A DNA stretch of 64,000 bases. Source: Halorhabdus utahensis DSM 12940. Its GTDB lineage: Archaea; Halobacteriota; Halobacteria; Halobacteriales; Haloarculaceae. The notes beneath the pieces are model-generated. The model was not told the origin of the DNA and made no database searches. It saw only the letters and a program-made list of their open reading frames with translations. A program made the translations under genes and the position numbers. The stretch is from positions 496,001-560,000 of the forward strand of contig NC_013158.1 of assembly GCF_000023945.1 (NCBI RefSeq), read 5' to 3'. Shown here piece after piece: positions 9,330-17,562 of the stretch. Numbering within the stretch: the first letter of the stretch is position 1; the number at the start of each line of letters is the position of its first letter.

Positions 9330-10508
9330 ATGGAGCCAGATCTTTCTGCAGTCGACGAACGGCTGGCCGAGTTCGAGGCCGACGGATATCTCCTTGATGC
9401 CGATGGAACCGACCCGAACCAGCAGTATCTCTCCGGGTTTGACGCCCCCGATCCGTTCGTGACGCTGTACGCTGGGGAGACGCATCTCCTGTTTGTCCGG
9501 AGTCTGGAGTTCGGCCGCGCAAAGCGGGAGGCGCGTGCCGACACCGTCGAACGGTTCGTCGACTTCGACTACGACCGACTTCGCGAGGAACACGACCGTC
9601 GTGAAGCGGCCGCCCGCGTTCGCGCCACGTTCCTTCGTGAGCACGATGTCGAGCACGTCGCCGTCCCGCCGCGGTTCCCGACGGGAACGGCCGACGCACT
9701 GCGCGAACAGAACATCGAGGTCACGGTCGATCACGACGACGCGATCGAGACCGCTCGGGCGACGAAGACCGCCGCGGAGATCGACCATATCCGGACTGCC
9801 CAGCGAGCCAACGAGGCCGCGATGGCGGCCGCCGAGGGCCTCATCAGGGGAGCCGCTGTCGACGACGAGGGGCGACTGCTCGCCGAAGGTGAGGTGTTGA
9901 CCAGCGAACTGGTCCGCGAGGAGATCGAAGTAACACTGCTCCGGAACGGCTGTGCGCTCGACGAGACGATCGTCGCCTGTGGCGCGGACGCCGCCGATCC
10001 CCACGATCGCGGAAGCGGCCCCCTCGTGGCCGACGAGCCCATCATCGTCGACATCTTCCCCCAGGACAAGGACTCAAAATACCACGCCGACATGACCAGG
10101 ACGTTCCTGGTCGGCGAACCGGACGAGACGGTCGAGGAGTGGTTCGAGCTGACCGATCAGGCTCGTAAGGCAGCCATCGACGCGGTCGAACCGGGCGTCA
10201 CGGGCGCCGAAGTTCACGATATCGTCTGTGACGTCTACGAGGACGCCGGCCTGCCGACGCTCCGGAGCGACGGGAGCGCCGAGACGGGATTCATCCACTC
10301 GACCGGCCACGGCGTCGGGCTGGCAGTCCACGAACAGCCGAGCGTGAGCCAGCGCGGCGGGGAACTCGAACCGGGCCACATCATTACGATCGAGCCCGGC
10401 CTCTACGATCCGGCGGTCGGCGGCGTCCGGATCGAGGATCTGCTGGTCGTGACCGACGACGGTGCGGAGAACCTGACCGAGTACCCGGTGGCACTCACCG
10501 GGGAGTAA
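9330..10508 (+). CDS. M24 family metallopeptidase (Xaa-Pro aminopeptidase/dipeptidase type)
   Basis: 392 residues with a creatinase-like N-terminal domain (1-145) and a C-terminal pita-bread metallopeptidase domain. The dimetal ligands are visible: Asp in VDIFPQDKD and ADMTRTF, His in STGHGVGLAVHEQP, Glu in ITIEPGLY and Glu in GGVRIEDLLVV. Enzymes of this group remove N-terminal residues preceding proline or cleave X-Pro dipeptides. The ATG at 9330 was chosen over an in-frame start nine codons earlier because the latter lies almost at the stop of the TetR gene and adds an Arg-rich leader. It is convergent with the sugar kinase gene. Confidence 0.9.
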   Translation: MEPDLSAVDERLAEFEADGYLLDADGTDPNQQYLSGFDAPDPFVTLYAGETHLLFVRSLEFGRAKREARADTVERFVDFDYDRLREEHDRREAAARVRATFLREHDVEHVAVPPRFPTGTADALREQNIEVTVDHDDAIETARATKTAAEIDHIRTAQRANEAAMAAAEGLIRGAAVDDEGRLLAEGEVLTSELVREEIEVTLLRNGCALDETIVACGADAADPHDRGSGPLVADEPIIVDIFPQDKDSKYHADMTRTFLVGEPDETVEEWFELTDQARKAAIDAVEPGVTGAEVHDIVCDVYEDAGLPTLRSDGSAETGFIHSTGHGVGLAVHEQPSVSQRGGELEPGHIITIEPGLYDPAVGGVRIEDLLVVTDDGAENLTEYPVALTGE

Positions 10509-10539
10509 CACGACGACAGCCGGGCCACCGAATCGACTG

Positions 10540-11502
10540 TTATTGTGCGGCGATCAATCGTTCCACGGCCTCACGGTCCGGTAGCGGTTCCATCGCCCCC
10601 GTCTCAGTCGTCGTCAGTGCGCCGACGGCGTTGCCAAACGTGACTGCGTCCGAAAGCGATCGCCCCGCCAGCAAGGCCGTGATCGTCCCCGCCGTGAACG
10701 CGTCACCGGCCCCTGTCGTATCGACGGCGTCGACGTCGAAAGCCGGCTGATCGGTCTCGGCCGGCCCCCACGGAGCGTCTGCGGTCGCCATCCCGTACGT
10801 CCCCTCAGCGCCGCGGGTAAGGAACACCGTGTGGGGGCCGTACGCGAGCAGTTCCTCGGCGACTGACGCGATCTCCTGGTCGATCGTCTCCAGCAGGACA
10901 GAGAGATCCTCGCGATCGGTCTTGACGACGTCGGCAAGTTCGAGCGCCCGCCGCATCGTCGGTTCGAGGTCGGCGGGATCGGCCCAGAGATCCTCGCGAG
11001 TGTTGGGATCGAACGAGACCGTACAGGCCTGGGCCTGTGCGCGCTCGGCGAGATCGAGCATCGCGGTTCGAACCGGCGCTTCACAGAGCATGACGCCACC
11101 GAAGTGGACCCACTCCAGGTTCGCGAGCGTCTCGTCAGGGACGGTTCCGGGCTCCATCGCCATCGTGGCGGTCCCCTCCTTGTAGAAGACGAACGACTGG
11201 TCGGCCGCCGGATCGTCGCCGACGAGCGTGTGGGCGGTCTTCCGGTCGGCGTCGACCTCGACAAAGCGGTCGGACACGCCCTGGGTTTCGAGGACGTCAG
11301 CGAGATGCTCGCCGAACGGATCGGCCCCGAGTCGCGTCCAGAGATACGGGGCCGTTCCGAGGCGGGTCATCGCGACCGCGAGGTTCGCCGGTGCGCCGCC
11401 GGCCCGGCGGTCGAACGTCTCGGCGTTGGCGAGTGGGCCGGTGGTCGTGGGAAACAGGTCGACGAGTGTCTCGCCCGCGATCAGCACGTCTGGATCGGTC
11501 AT
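10540..11502 (-). CDS. PfkB-family carbohydrate kinase (fructokinase-like)
   Basis: 320 residues. Both ribokinase/PfkB signatures are present: the N-terminal glycine-rich AGGAPANLAVAMTRLG and the C-terminal DTTGAGDAFTAG with the catalytic Asp. The N-terminus (VLIAGETLVDLFP) and the Asn/Gly pattern are closest to fructokinase-like members. It lies 69 bp downstream of an AGE-family epimerase/isomerase gene on the same strand, so an operon is likely in which the isomerase makes a ketose that this kinase phosphorylates. The exact sugar is an inference. Confidence 0.85.
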   Translation of the reverse strand: MTDPDVLIAGETLVDLFPTTTGPLANAETFDRRAGGAPANLAVAMTRLGTAPYLWTRLGADPFGEHLADVLETQGVSDRFVEVDADRKTAHTLVGDDPAADQSFVFYKEGTATMAMEPGTVPDETLANLEWVHFGGVMLCEAPVRTAMLDLAERAQAQACTVSFDPNTREDLWADPADLEPTMRRALELADVVKTDREDLSVLLETIDQEIASVAEELLAYGPHTVFLTRGAEGTYGMATADAPWGPAETDQPAFDVDAVDTTGAGDAFTAGTITALLAGRSLSDAVTFGNAVGALTTTETGAMEPLPDREAVERLIAAQ

Positions 11503-11571
11503 ATCGAGCGGTTCGTCACGACGGCCTATCGTTCCTTGCCTTCGAGAGCGAGGGACGGATGCAACCCGAAC

Positions 11572-12750
11572 TCACAGCGACCGGAGTCCCTCGAAGCAGG
11601 CTCCGATCGGGTGATACCCTGGCTCGACAGCGGGGCCCTCGTCGGTGTCGATCGGATCGTTCTCCCGCGTCAGCTTGAAGTAGACGTTCCCGCCGGGCGC
11701 AGTCAGGTGGTCCTGGGTATACTCCCAGAACCGATCGTACCACGACAGGTAGGTGTCGTCGCCGGTCCGCTCGGAGAGTGCGGCGGCCGCACCGATGCCC
11801 TCGGCGACCGGCCAGCCGTATTTGTCGTCGACGATCGCCTCGCCGTCGCGGTCGAACGTGTAGTACAAGCCGCCGTACTCGTCGTCCCAGCCGTGCTCGA
11901 CCGCGATCTCGAACAGTTCCTCGGCGCGGTCGATCGCCCACTCGACTTCGGCGTCGCGGTCGAGAATCGCCAGCAGTTTCGCCCACTCTATGTGATGGCC
12001 AGGCTGGTAGCCCCACGGCCGAAAGAGATCCTTCGGCTTCTCGCGGTTGTATTCCATGTCGTGGTCCCACGATTCGGTGTAGTGTTCCCACAGCAAGCCA
12101 TCGTGTTCGCCAGCCAGGTCGACGGTGAGTGCATGGGCGATCTCGCGAGCGCGGTCGAGATACCGAGCCTCGCCGGTCGCCTCGTGGGCGGCGAGCATCG
12201 CCTCGCAGGTGTGCATGTTGGCGTTCTGTCCACGGTAGGCCGACGCCTCGGCGAAGTCGCCGTCGAACTCACTCTGACAGAGGTGATGGGCCGGTTCCCA
12301 GAAGTGCTCCATCAGCAGATCGTACGTCCCTTCGATCCCCTCGCGGGCCCCATCGATGCCGGCCTCATGCGCCCGAGCATACGCGAGCAGGACGAACGCG
12401 TGCCCGTAGCAGACGCGCTTTCGATCAACAGTTTCGGCCCCTTCGAGCAGCCAGTCGTAACCGCCGGTCTCGGGATCGAAGTGCCCCTCCCGAAGGAATT
12501 CGACGCCGTGCTCGGCGGCATCGAGCCACGGCTCTTGGTCGTCGAATCGAGCCCCGAGACAGCAGTTCACGACGTAGCGCGTCGTGGCGACCAGGTGTTT
12601 CGACTCCGCGTCGTAGATCTCCCCGGTCTCCTCGTCGAGTTGGACGATGTATCCACCCTTCTCCTCGTCGATCCCGGTCGGATAGTAGAACGTGAGAACG
12701 TCCCGAAGGCGATCGACGAGCCAATCGGCCCGCCGGTACTGATCGGCCAT
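11572..12750 (-). CDS. AGE-family (N-acylglucosamine 2-epimerase-like) aldose-ketose isomerase
   Basis: 392 residues, the usual length for the (alpha/alpha)6-barrel AGE superfamily, which includes N-acylglucosamine 2-epimerase, mannose isomerase and YihS-type aldose-ketose isomerases. Visible family features are YGHAFVLLAYA, RGQNANMHTCEAMLAAHEATGE, QPGHHIEWAKLLAIL and the C-terminal WPVAEGIGAAAAL with a final EPGYHPIGACFEG. His residues in GHAF, NMH and PGHH are the expected catalytic or substrate contacts. The start at 12750 (MADQYRRAD) removes a hydrophobic-poor leader with no support. Because it precedes a fructokinase-like gene, sugar isomerisation (for example mannose to fructose) fits better than sialic-acid metabolism. 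Confidence 0.82.
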   Translation of the reverse strand: MADQYRRADWLVDRLRDVLTFYYPTGIDEEKGGYIVQLDEETGEIYDAESKHLVATTRYVVNCCLGARFDDQEPWLDAAEHGVEFLREGHFDPETGGYDWLLEGAETVDRKRVCYGHAFVLLAYARAHEAGIDGAREGIEGTYDLLMEHFWEPAHHLCQSEFDGDFAEASAYRGQNANMHTCEAMLAAHEATGEARYLDRAREIAHALTVDLAGEHDGLLWEHYTESWDHDMEYNREKPKDLFRPWGYQPGHHIEWAKLLAILDRDAEVEWAIDRAEELFEIAVEHGWDDEYGGLYYTFDRDGEAIVDDKYGWPVAEGIGAAAALSERTGDDTYLSWYDRFWEYTQDHLTAPGGNVYFKLTRENDPIDTDEGPAVEPGYHPIGACFEGLRSL

Positions 12751-12893
12751 ACTGAGAAGGTCGGACGAGGAAAGCAAATAGGCTTCGACGGGACGAGCAA
12801 GTGCGGACGAGAAGGAGGGGCGTTGACTGCCGGCCTGACCCCTCCCGCGCCGGGATGCTGGCGTTTATCACCGGCGCGGCCCCACCAACGGGT

Positions 12894-14756
12894 ATGAACA
12901 TTGTACCGGACACGAGCGTCATTATCGACGGGCGTGTGTCCGATCGCATCAGCGATGGCGAGTTCGCCGACGCGACGGTCGCGGTCCCCGAGGCTGTCGT
13001 GGGCGAGCTTGAATCCCAGGCCAACGAGGGGAGACAAACCGGCTGGGACGGGCTCGAAGAGCTTCAACGGTTGGCCGACCTGGCTGACGACGGCGAGATC
13101 GAGATTGCATACATCGGCCGTCGACCGGAATCGAGTGAGCGACGGGCCGCCGACGAAGGCGATATCGACGCGTTGATCCGCGATCTTGCGGAGGATCGGG
13201 ACGCGACGCTGGTCACCAGCGACGTCGTCCAGAGCGAGGTCGCCGGCGCGAAGGGCCTCGACGTCGTCTACATCGAACCGGTCGGCAGAGACGTCGAATC
13301 ACTCGAAATCGAACAGTTCTTCGACGAGACCACGATGAGCGTCCATCTGAAGGTCGGTGTCGCGCCGATGGCCAAACGCGGGGCGATCGGCGACATGCAC
13401 TACGAGCGGATCCGGGAGGACGTCTCGACCGAGGAACAGCTCAAGGAGTTCGCCCACGAAATCGAGGAGAGTGCCCGCGCCAGCCCGGACGGGTTCATCG
13501 AGATCGACGAACCCGGCATGTCCATCATCCAGTTCCGGGAGTACCGCATCGCGATCGCCCGCCCGCCGTTTGCCGACGGGATCGAGATCACCGCAGTCAG
13601 ACCGATCGTCAAGACCGAGCTGGCTGACTACGAGTACGCCGACGAGCTCCGGGATCGACTGGTCGAGCGCCAGCGCGGCGTCCTCATCTCCGGTGCGCCG
13701 GGGGCCGGCAAGTCCACGTTCGCCCAGGCGGTCGCCGAGTTCCTCTCCGATTCGGACTACTCGGTCAAGACCATGGAGAAACCCCGGGATCTCCAGGTCG
13801 GCCCGGAAGTCACCCAGTACACCGAACTCGCGGGCTCGATGGAGCGGACCGCGGACTCGTTGCTGATGGTCCGGCCCGATTACACCATCTACGACGAGGT
13901 CCGCAAGACCGACGACTTCGAGGTGTTCGCGGACATGCGCCTGGCGGGCGTCGGCATGATCGGCGTCGTCCACGCGACGCGGGCGATCGACGCCCTCCAG
14001 CGGCTGGTCGGGCGCGTCGAGTTGGGCATGATCCCCCAGGTGGTCGACACCGTCGTCTACATCGAGGCTGGCGAGATCGACACCGTCTACGACGTCACCA
14101 CCGAGGTCAAGGTTCCCGAGGGACTGATGGAGGAGGACCTCGCACGGCCGGTGATCGTCATCGAGGACTTCGAGACCGGCCGGCCCGAGTACGAGATCTA
14201 CACCTTCAACCGCCAGGTCGTGACGGTGCCGATCGGCGAAAGCGAGGAGAGCGAGAGCGGCGTCGATCGGATCGCCCGCCAGGAAGTCGAACGCGAGATC
14301 CGGTCGATCGCCGACGGCCACGTCGAAGTCGAGGTACGGGGCCGCGACCGCGCGATCGTCTGGGTCGAGGATCGGGACATCTCCCAGGTCATCGGCAAGG
14401 GTGGCGGCCGGATCAGCGACGTCGAGAACCGCCTCGGGATCGATATCGACGTGCGGACGTTCGACGAACGGCCGGGCGGGAAGCGTCGCGGGTCGGCATC
14501 CGGGAGTTCCGGGGGCGGTTCGAGCAGTAGCTCGGCGGGCGTCGCAGTCACGCCGGAGATCACCTCACGGCACGTCATCGTTCCGGCCGACGGTCACGCC
14601 GGTGAGACCGTCGAGGTCCAGGCCGACGGCGAATACCTCTTCACCGCGACCGTGAGTCGGGGCGGCGAGATCCAGGTCTCCCGGGGGAGTGCAATCGCCG
14701 AAGAACTCGAGCTGGCGATCGACCGGAGCCAGCAGATCGTCGTGTCGCCCTCGTAA
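12894..14756 (+). CDS. PINA: PIN-domain, hexameric ATPase and KH-domain protein
   Basis: 620 residues in three parts. A PIN domain (1-130) starts MNIVPDTSVIIDGR, with Asp6 and later acids as the metal site. A central AAA/secretion-type ATPase has Walker A GAPGAGKS at 267-274, an IYDEVRKTDDFE Walker B segment and GVVHATRAIDALQRL. A C-terminal KH domain has VIGKGGGRI at 499-507, followed by a Ser/Gly linker and a small beta-rich tail. This is the COG1855 family; in Sulfolobus, PINA is a ring ATPase that acts on Holliday junctions with Hjc. It is conserved in archaea as a single-copy gene. It is divergent from the AGE-family gene and convergent with the repeat protein. Confidence 0.9.
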   Translation: MNIVPDTSVIIDGRVSDRISDGEFADATVAVPEAVVGELESQANEGRQTGWDGLEELQRLADLADDGEIEIAYIGRRPESSERRAADEGDIDALIRDLAEDRDATLVTSDVVQSEVAGAKGLDVVYIEPVGRDVESLEIEQFFDETTMSVHLKVGVAPMAKRGAIGDMHYERIREDVSTEEQLKEFAHEIEESARASPDGFIEIDEPGMSIIQFREYRIAIARPPFADGIEITAVRPIVKTELADYEYADELRDRLVERQRGVLISGAPGAGKSTFAQAVAEFLSDSDYSVKTMEKPRDLQVGPEVTQYTELAGSMERTADSLLMVRPDYTIYDEVRKTDDFEVFADMRLAGVGMIGVVHATRAIDALQRLVGRVELGMIPQVVDTVVYIEAGEIDTVYDVTTEVKVPEGLMEEDLARPVIVIEDFETGRPEYEIYTFNRQVVTVPIGESEESESGVDRIARQEVEREIRSIADGHVEVEVRGRDRAIVWVEDRDISQVIGKGGGRISDVENRLGIDIDVRTFDERPGGKRRGSASGSSGGGSSSSSAGVAVTPEITSRHVIVPADGHAGETVEVQADGEYLFTATVSRGGEIQVSRGSAIAEELELAIDRSQQIVVSPS

Positions 14757-14778
14757 ACGGTCGATATCGGTCGTTCGC

Positions 14779-15468
14779 TCAGTTGTCGTTTGAATCCGAG
14801 CCGTCGGCCGAGTCGTCTTCGTCCGTGTCAACGACGGATTCGTCGACTTTCTCCTCGACCGTTTCTTCGACTTTCTCCTCGACCGTTTTCTCGACGGTTT
14901 CCTCGACCTTCTCCTCGACTGTCTTGCCAACCGACTCGTCGACCGCCGCTTCGACTGTCTCTTCGACAGTTTCACCGACGGTTTCTTCGACCGTCTCCTC
15001 GACGGTTTCCTCGACGGATTCACCCACTGTTTCATCGACTGCCGCTTCGACTGTTTCCTCGACCGTCTCTTCGACCGATTCACCGACCGTTTCGTCGACA
15101 GCCGCTTCGACTGTTTCCTCGACCGTCTCGTTGACTGACTCGCCGACCGTTTCGCCGATCGTTTCCTCGACAGTCTCGCCGACTTGCTGGTCGACCGTTT
15201 CCTTGACGGTGGACTCGACGGTATCACCCACTTGCTTCTCGACCGTCTCGTCGACTGTCTCTTCGACGGTCTGTTCGACGGCCGAAACCATCCAGTCCGG
15301 ATCGTACTGTGACATCTTCCAGGCGACGTGAACGAAGTACGATACCAGCACGCCGATGCCGAACGCGATCCCCACATCGTTGTCAACGACGACAATCAGC
15401 ACAACCGAGACGAAGATCAACGCCCCATAAACGAGGTCAACCAGGGCGTCTGTCTGTTGTTGATTCAT
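14779..15468 (-). CDS. Membrane-anchored V-x-x-T tetrapeptide-repeat protein
   Basis: 229 residues, function unknown. Two hydrophobic segments (about residues 8-28 and 32-52) are separated only by NDVG, so the N-terminus is a hairpin anchor. From about residue 60 a strictly uninterrupted tetrapeptide repeat (Val/Ile, two mostly acidic or small residues, then Thr/Ser/Ala/Lys) runs for at least 37 units, followed by an Asp/Ser-rich tail. Within it a five-unit block beginning VEAA VDET VGES is repeated exactly, and a third variant copy follows later. The start MNQQQTD was chosen because the two membrane segments follow at once; longer frames upstream are antisense shadows. It is convergent with PINA. 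Confidence 0.75.
   Translation of the reverse strand: MNQQQTDALVDLVYGALIFVSVVLIVVVDNDVGIAFGIGVLVSYFVHVAWKMSQYDPDWMVSAVEQTVEETVDETVEKQVGDTVESTVKETVDQQVGETVEETIGETVGESVNETVEETVEAAVDETVGESVEETVEETVEAAVDETVGESVEETVEETVEETVGETVEETVEAAVDESVGKTVEEKVEETVEKTVEEKVEETVEEKVDESVVDTDEDDSADGSDSNDN
14842..15290. repeat. 12-bp/60-bp coding tandem repeats in the tetrapeptide-repeat gene
   Basis: On the minus strand the DNA repeats with a 12-bp period (codons for V-E-E-T and variants) and in part with a 60-bp period, where two adjacent five-unit blocks encode identical peptides. Synonymous differences between units show the array is not brand new. Such arrays can change length by slippage. Confidence 0.8.
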
Positions 15469-15586
15469 ACGTACTGTTCCGCCCAGCGTGGTGAAATCCT
15501 TTGGGATGGAGGGCTCTGAGTAAACTGGCGACGCTCGATTCCCCGGGAAAGCGTTCGAGACGTAGTCGTGGTGACAGGTCGTTACC

Positions 15587-15997
15587 TCACTCCTCGATGG
15601 GTTCGGCATCGGGAACCGCCGCAAGCGCCGTTTCGAGTCGGCTGGCGACATCGGCGACGAGTGGTTCGAGGTCGTCGTTGTCGACGACGGAGAACAGCTC
15701 GGTCGGGTCGACGACACTGACGCCCGTGGCGTCGCCGTCATCGTACACGACGACGTTGCAGGGCAACAACGCACCGAGTTCGAACTCCTCGTCCAGTGCG
15801 TCGTACGCAATGCCGGGGTTGCACGCACCCAGGATGCGATACTGGCCGAACTCCGCGTCGAGTTTCTCCCGGAACGCCCCCTGGACGTCGATGTCCGAAA
15901 GAATGCCGAACCCTTCCTCACCCAGTGCCGCCGTGACGGCCTCGATCGTGTCTTCGAACGATGCGTCGACGCGATAGCGGTTCGTATACGTTGCCAT
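15587..15997 (-). CDS. DUF302 domain protein
   Basis: 136 residues forming one DUF302 domain: the N-terminal YRVDASFEDTIEAVTAALGEEGFGILSDIDVQ, the middle YRILGACNPGIAYDALDEEFELGALLPCNVVVYDDG, and a C-terminal helix. The CNP and LLPCN cysteines are conserved in the family. The biochemical function is unknown; members often occur near redox or metal-handling genes. It is 118 bp upstream of the tetrapeptide-repeat gene on the same strand and could be cotranscribed with it. Confidence 0.85.
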   Translation of the reverse strand: MATYTNRYRVDASFEDTIEAVTAALGEEGFGILSDIDVQGAFREKLDAEFGQYRILGACNPGIAYDALDEEFELGALLPCNVVVYDDGDATGVSVVDPTELFSVVDNDDLEPLVADVASRLETALAAVPDAEPIEE

Positions 15998-16147
15998 GAG
16001 ACGACAAACGAGGGCGATCGGGGTAATTCCTCCCCTCCGAACAAGTATTGCCCGTTATTGAACTTTATGAACAAGACTACGGCCCCGAAAGCCGACAGTC
16101 GGACGTTGCATCTACCGAAAGATCGGGCGATTCCGCCGGCCGACGGA

Positions 16148-17440
16148 TTACTCCCCGCGCAATTCGGCCATGTGGTCGATCCGGGACTGCACAAGGTCGG
16201 CTTTGCCAATGTCCCAGCGCACGCGCAAGCCATCGGTGCCGGCACGCTCCAAGGCCTCGGTCGTGATCGCCTCGGCGTCGGTGATCGAATCCGCGACGCC
16301 GACGACCGCAAAGGAGCGTGAGGTGGTCGTGTAGATCCCGTCCTCGCGTTCGTCGACGCTCGCGTAGAACAGTGTCGCCGCGCCGGCGCTTTCGGGGTCG
16401 ATCTGCACCTTTGCTCCGGCTTCCGGGTCCGCCGGATAGCCGTCGGGGACAGCGTACTTACAGACGGTCGCTGCCGACTGGAACTGGAGTTGCGGCAGCG
16501 CCTCGCCATCACGGGCGGCGACGAGGACATCGAGCAGGTCAGTCTCCATCACGGGCAGGGTGTTCATCGCCTCGGGATCGCCAAAGCGGGCGTTGAACTC
16601 GACGACTTTCACACCCTCGGCGGTGAGCATGAACTGGCCGTAGAGGACGCCCTTGTACCCCTCCAGCGCGTCGACCGTCGCTTCGAGGATGTCGACGGCT
16701 TCGAGGTAGTCCGCCCGATCCATGAACGGCAGTTCGAGGGTGGCGTCGCTGTAACTCCCCATTCCGCCGGTGTTGGGTCCCTCGTCGCCCTCGTAGGCCC
16801 GTTTGTGATCCTGGACGGCGGGCGTCACCCGGACGTCGCCGTTCGCGACGAGCGCCTGGACCGTGAACTCCTCGCCGACGAGTCGCTCTTCGAGAACGAG
16901 TCGGTCGTGATCGGACTCGCGGATGTATTCTTTGGCCTCCGCGGCAGTCACCTGATCGCCGATGACGCGGACGCCTTTCCCGCCGGTCAGTCCGGCCGGT
17001 TTGACGACGAGGTCGCCGTCGTACTCGTCGATGAACGCACAGGCGGCCTCGCTGTCGGTGAACTCCTCGAAATCCGGGAGGCCGGGGATGTCGTTTCGCT
17101 CCATGAACCGGCGTTGAAAGCCCTTGTCCGTCTCGATGCGCGCTTCGTTCTGTTGGGGACCGAAGGCGTAGACGCCGGCGTCGTCGAGCGCGTCGGCGAC
17201 GCCCGCTTCGAGCGGACTCTCCGGGCCGACGACCGCAAGTGTCGCGTCGATTTCCTCGGCATAGGTCCTGACTGCCGTCGGGTTGGTGGTATCCAGCGTC
17301 TCGAACCCGTCGGCGAGACTGGCAATGCCTGGATTGCGGTTGCCGGCGGCGGCGTACAGCGAACAGTCCGAATCGGCGAGCGCACGGGCGACCGCATGCT
17401 CTCGACCGCCACCCCCGACCAGTAGTACCGTCTCTGTCAT
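16148..17440 (-). CDS. purD: Phosphoribosylamine-glycine ligase
   Basis: 430 residues, the standard length. PurD joins phosphoribosylamine and glycine with ATP to give GAR, the second step of purine synthesis. The N-terminus VLLVGGGGREHAVARALA is the family fingerprint. The ATP-grasp core shows VKPAGLTGGKGV, VLEERLVGEEFTVQALV and the PVQDHKRAYEGDEGPNTGGMGSYS block (here starting TPAVQDHK), and VEFNARFGDPEAM carries the Mg ligands. The start at 17440 puts VLLVGGGG four residues from the N-terminus. It is divergent from the thioredoxin-fold gene. Confidence 0.96.
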   Translation of the reverse strand: MTETVLLVGGGGREHAVARALADSDCSLYAAAGNRNPGIASLADGFETLDTTNPTAVRTYAEEIDATLAVVGPESPLEAGVADALDDAGVYAFGPQQNEARIETDKGFQRRFMERNDIPGLPDFEEFTDSEAACAFIDEYDGDLVVKPAGLTGGKGVRVIGDQVTAAEAKEYIRESDHDRLVLEERLVGEEFTVQALVANGDVRVTPAVQDHKRAYEGDEGPNTGGMGSYSDATLELPFMDRADYLEAVDILEATVDALEGYKGVLYGQFMLTAEGVKVVEFNARFGDPEAMNTLPVMETDLLDVLVAARDGEALPQLQFQSAATVCKYAVPDGYPADPEAGAKVQIDPESAGAATLFYASVDEREDGIYTTTSRSFAVVGVADSITDAEAITTEALERAGTDGLRVRWDIGKADLVQSRIDHMAELRGE

Positions 17441-17562
17441 GGGAGAATCGCCACGCCAGGGGAGTGTAAAGGTTGCTCTTTGCCGGACAGCCCGCCGGAC
17501 GGAGATGGCGTCCATATCGCCGCCTGCACGACGGTTTTACCGCCGGGACTCCCAACCCCGGT

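Noticed and set aside
11104-12897. 597-codon plus-strand frame opposite the kinase and AGE genes
   Set aside because: High-GC antisense open frame; the minus-strand proteins have clear families, while this one has none and is Arg/Val-rich.
14783-15331. Ser/Thr/Val repeat protein read on the plus strand
   Set aside because: It is the antisense image of the tetrapeptide repeats (SSTVSST pattern). The minus-strand frame has a plausible start, two membrane spans and acidic composition.
16048-16321. Small plus-strand frames before purD
   Set aside because: They run into the antisense of purD and show no motif or promoter, and codon content is not acidic.
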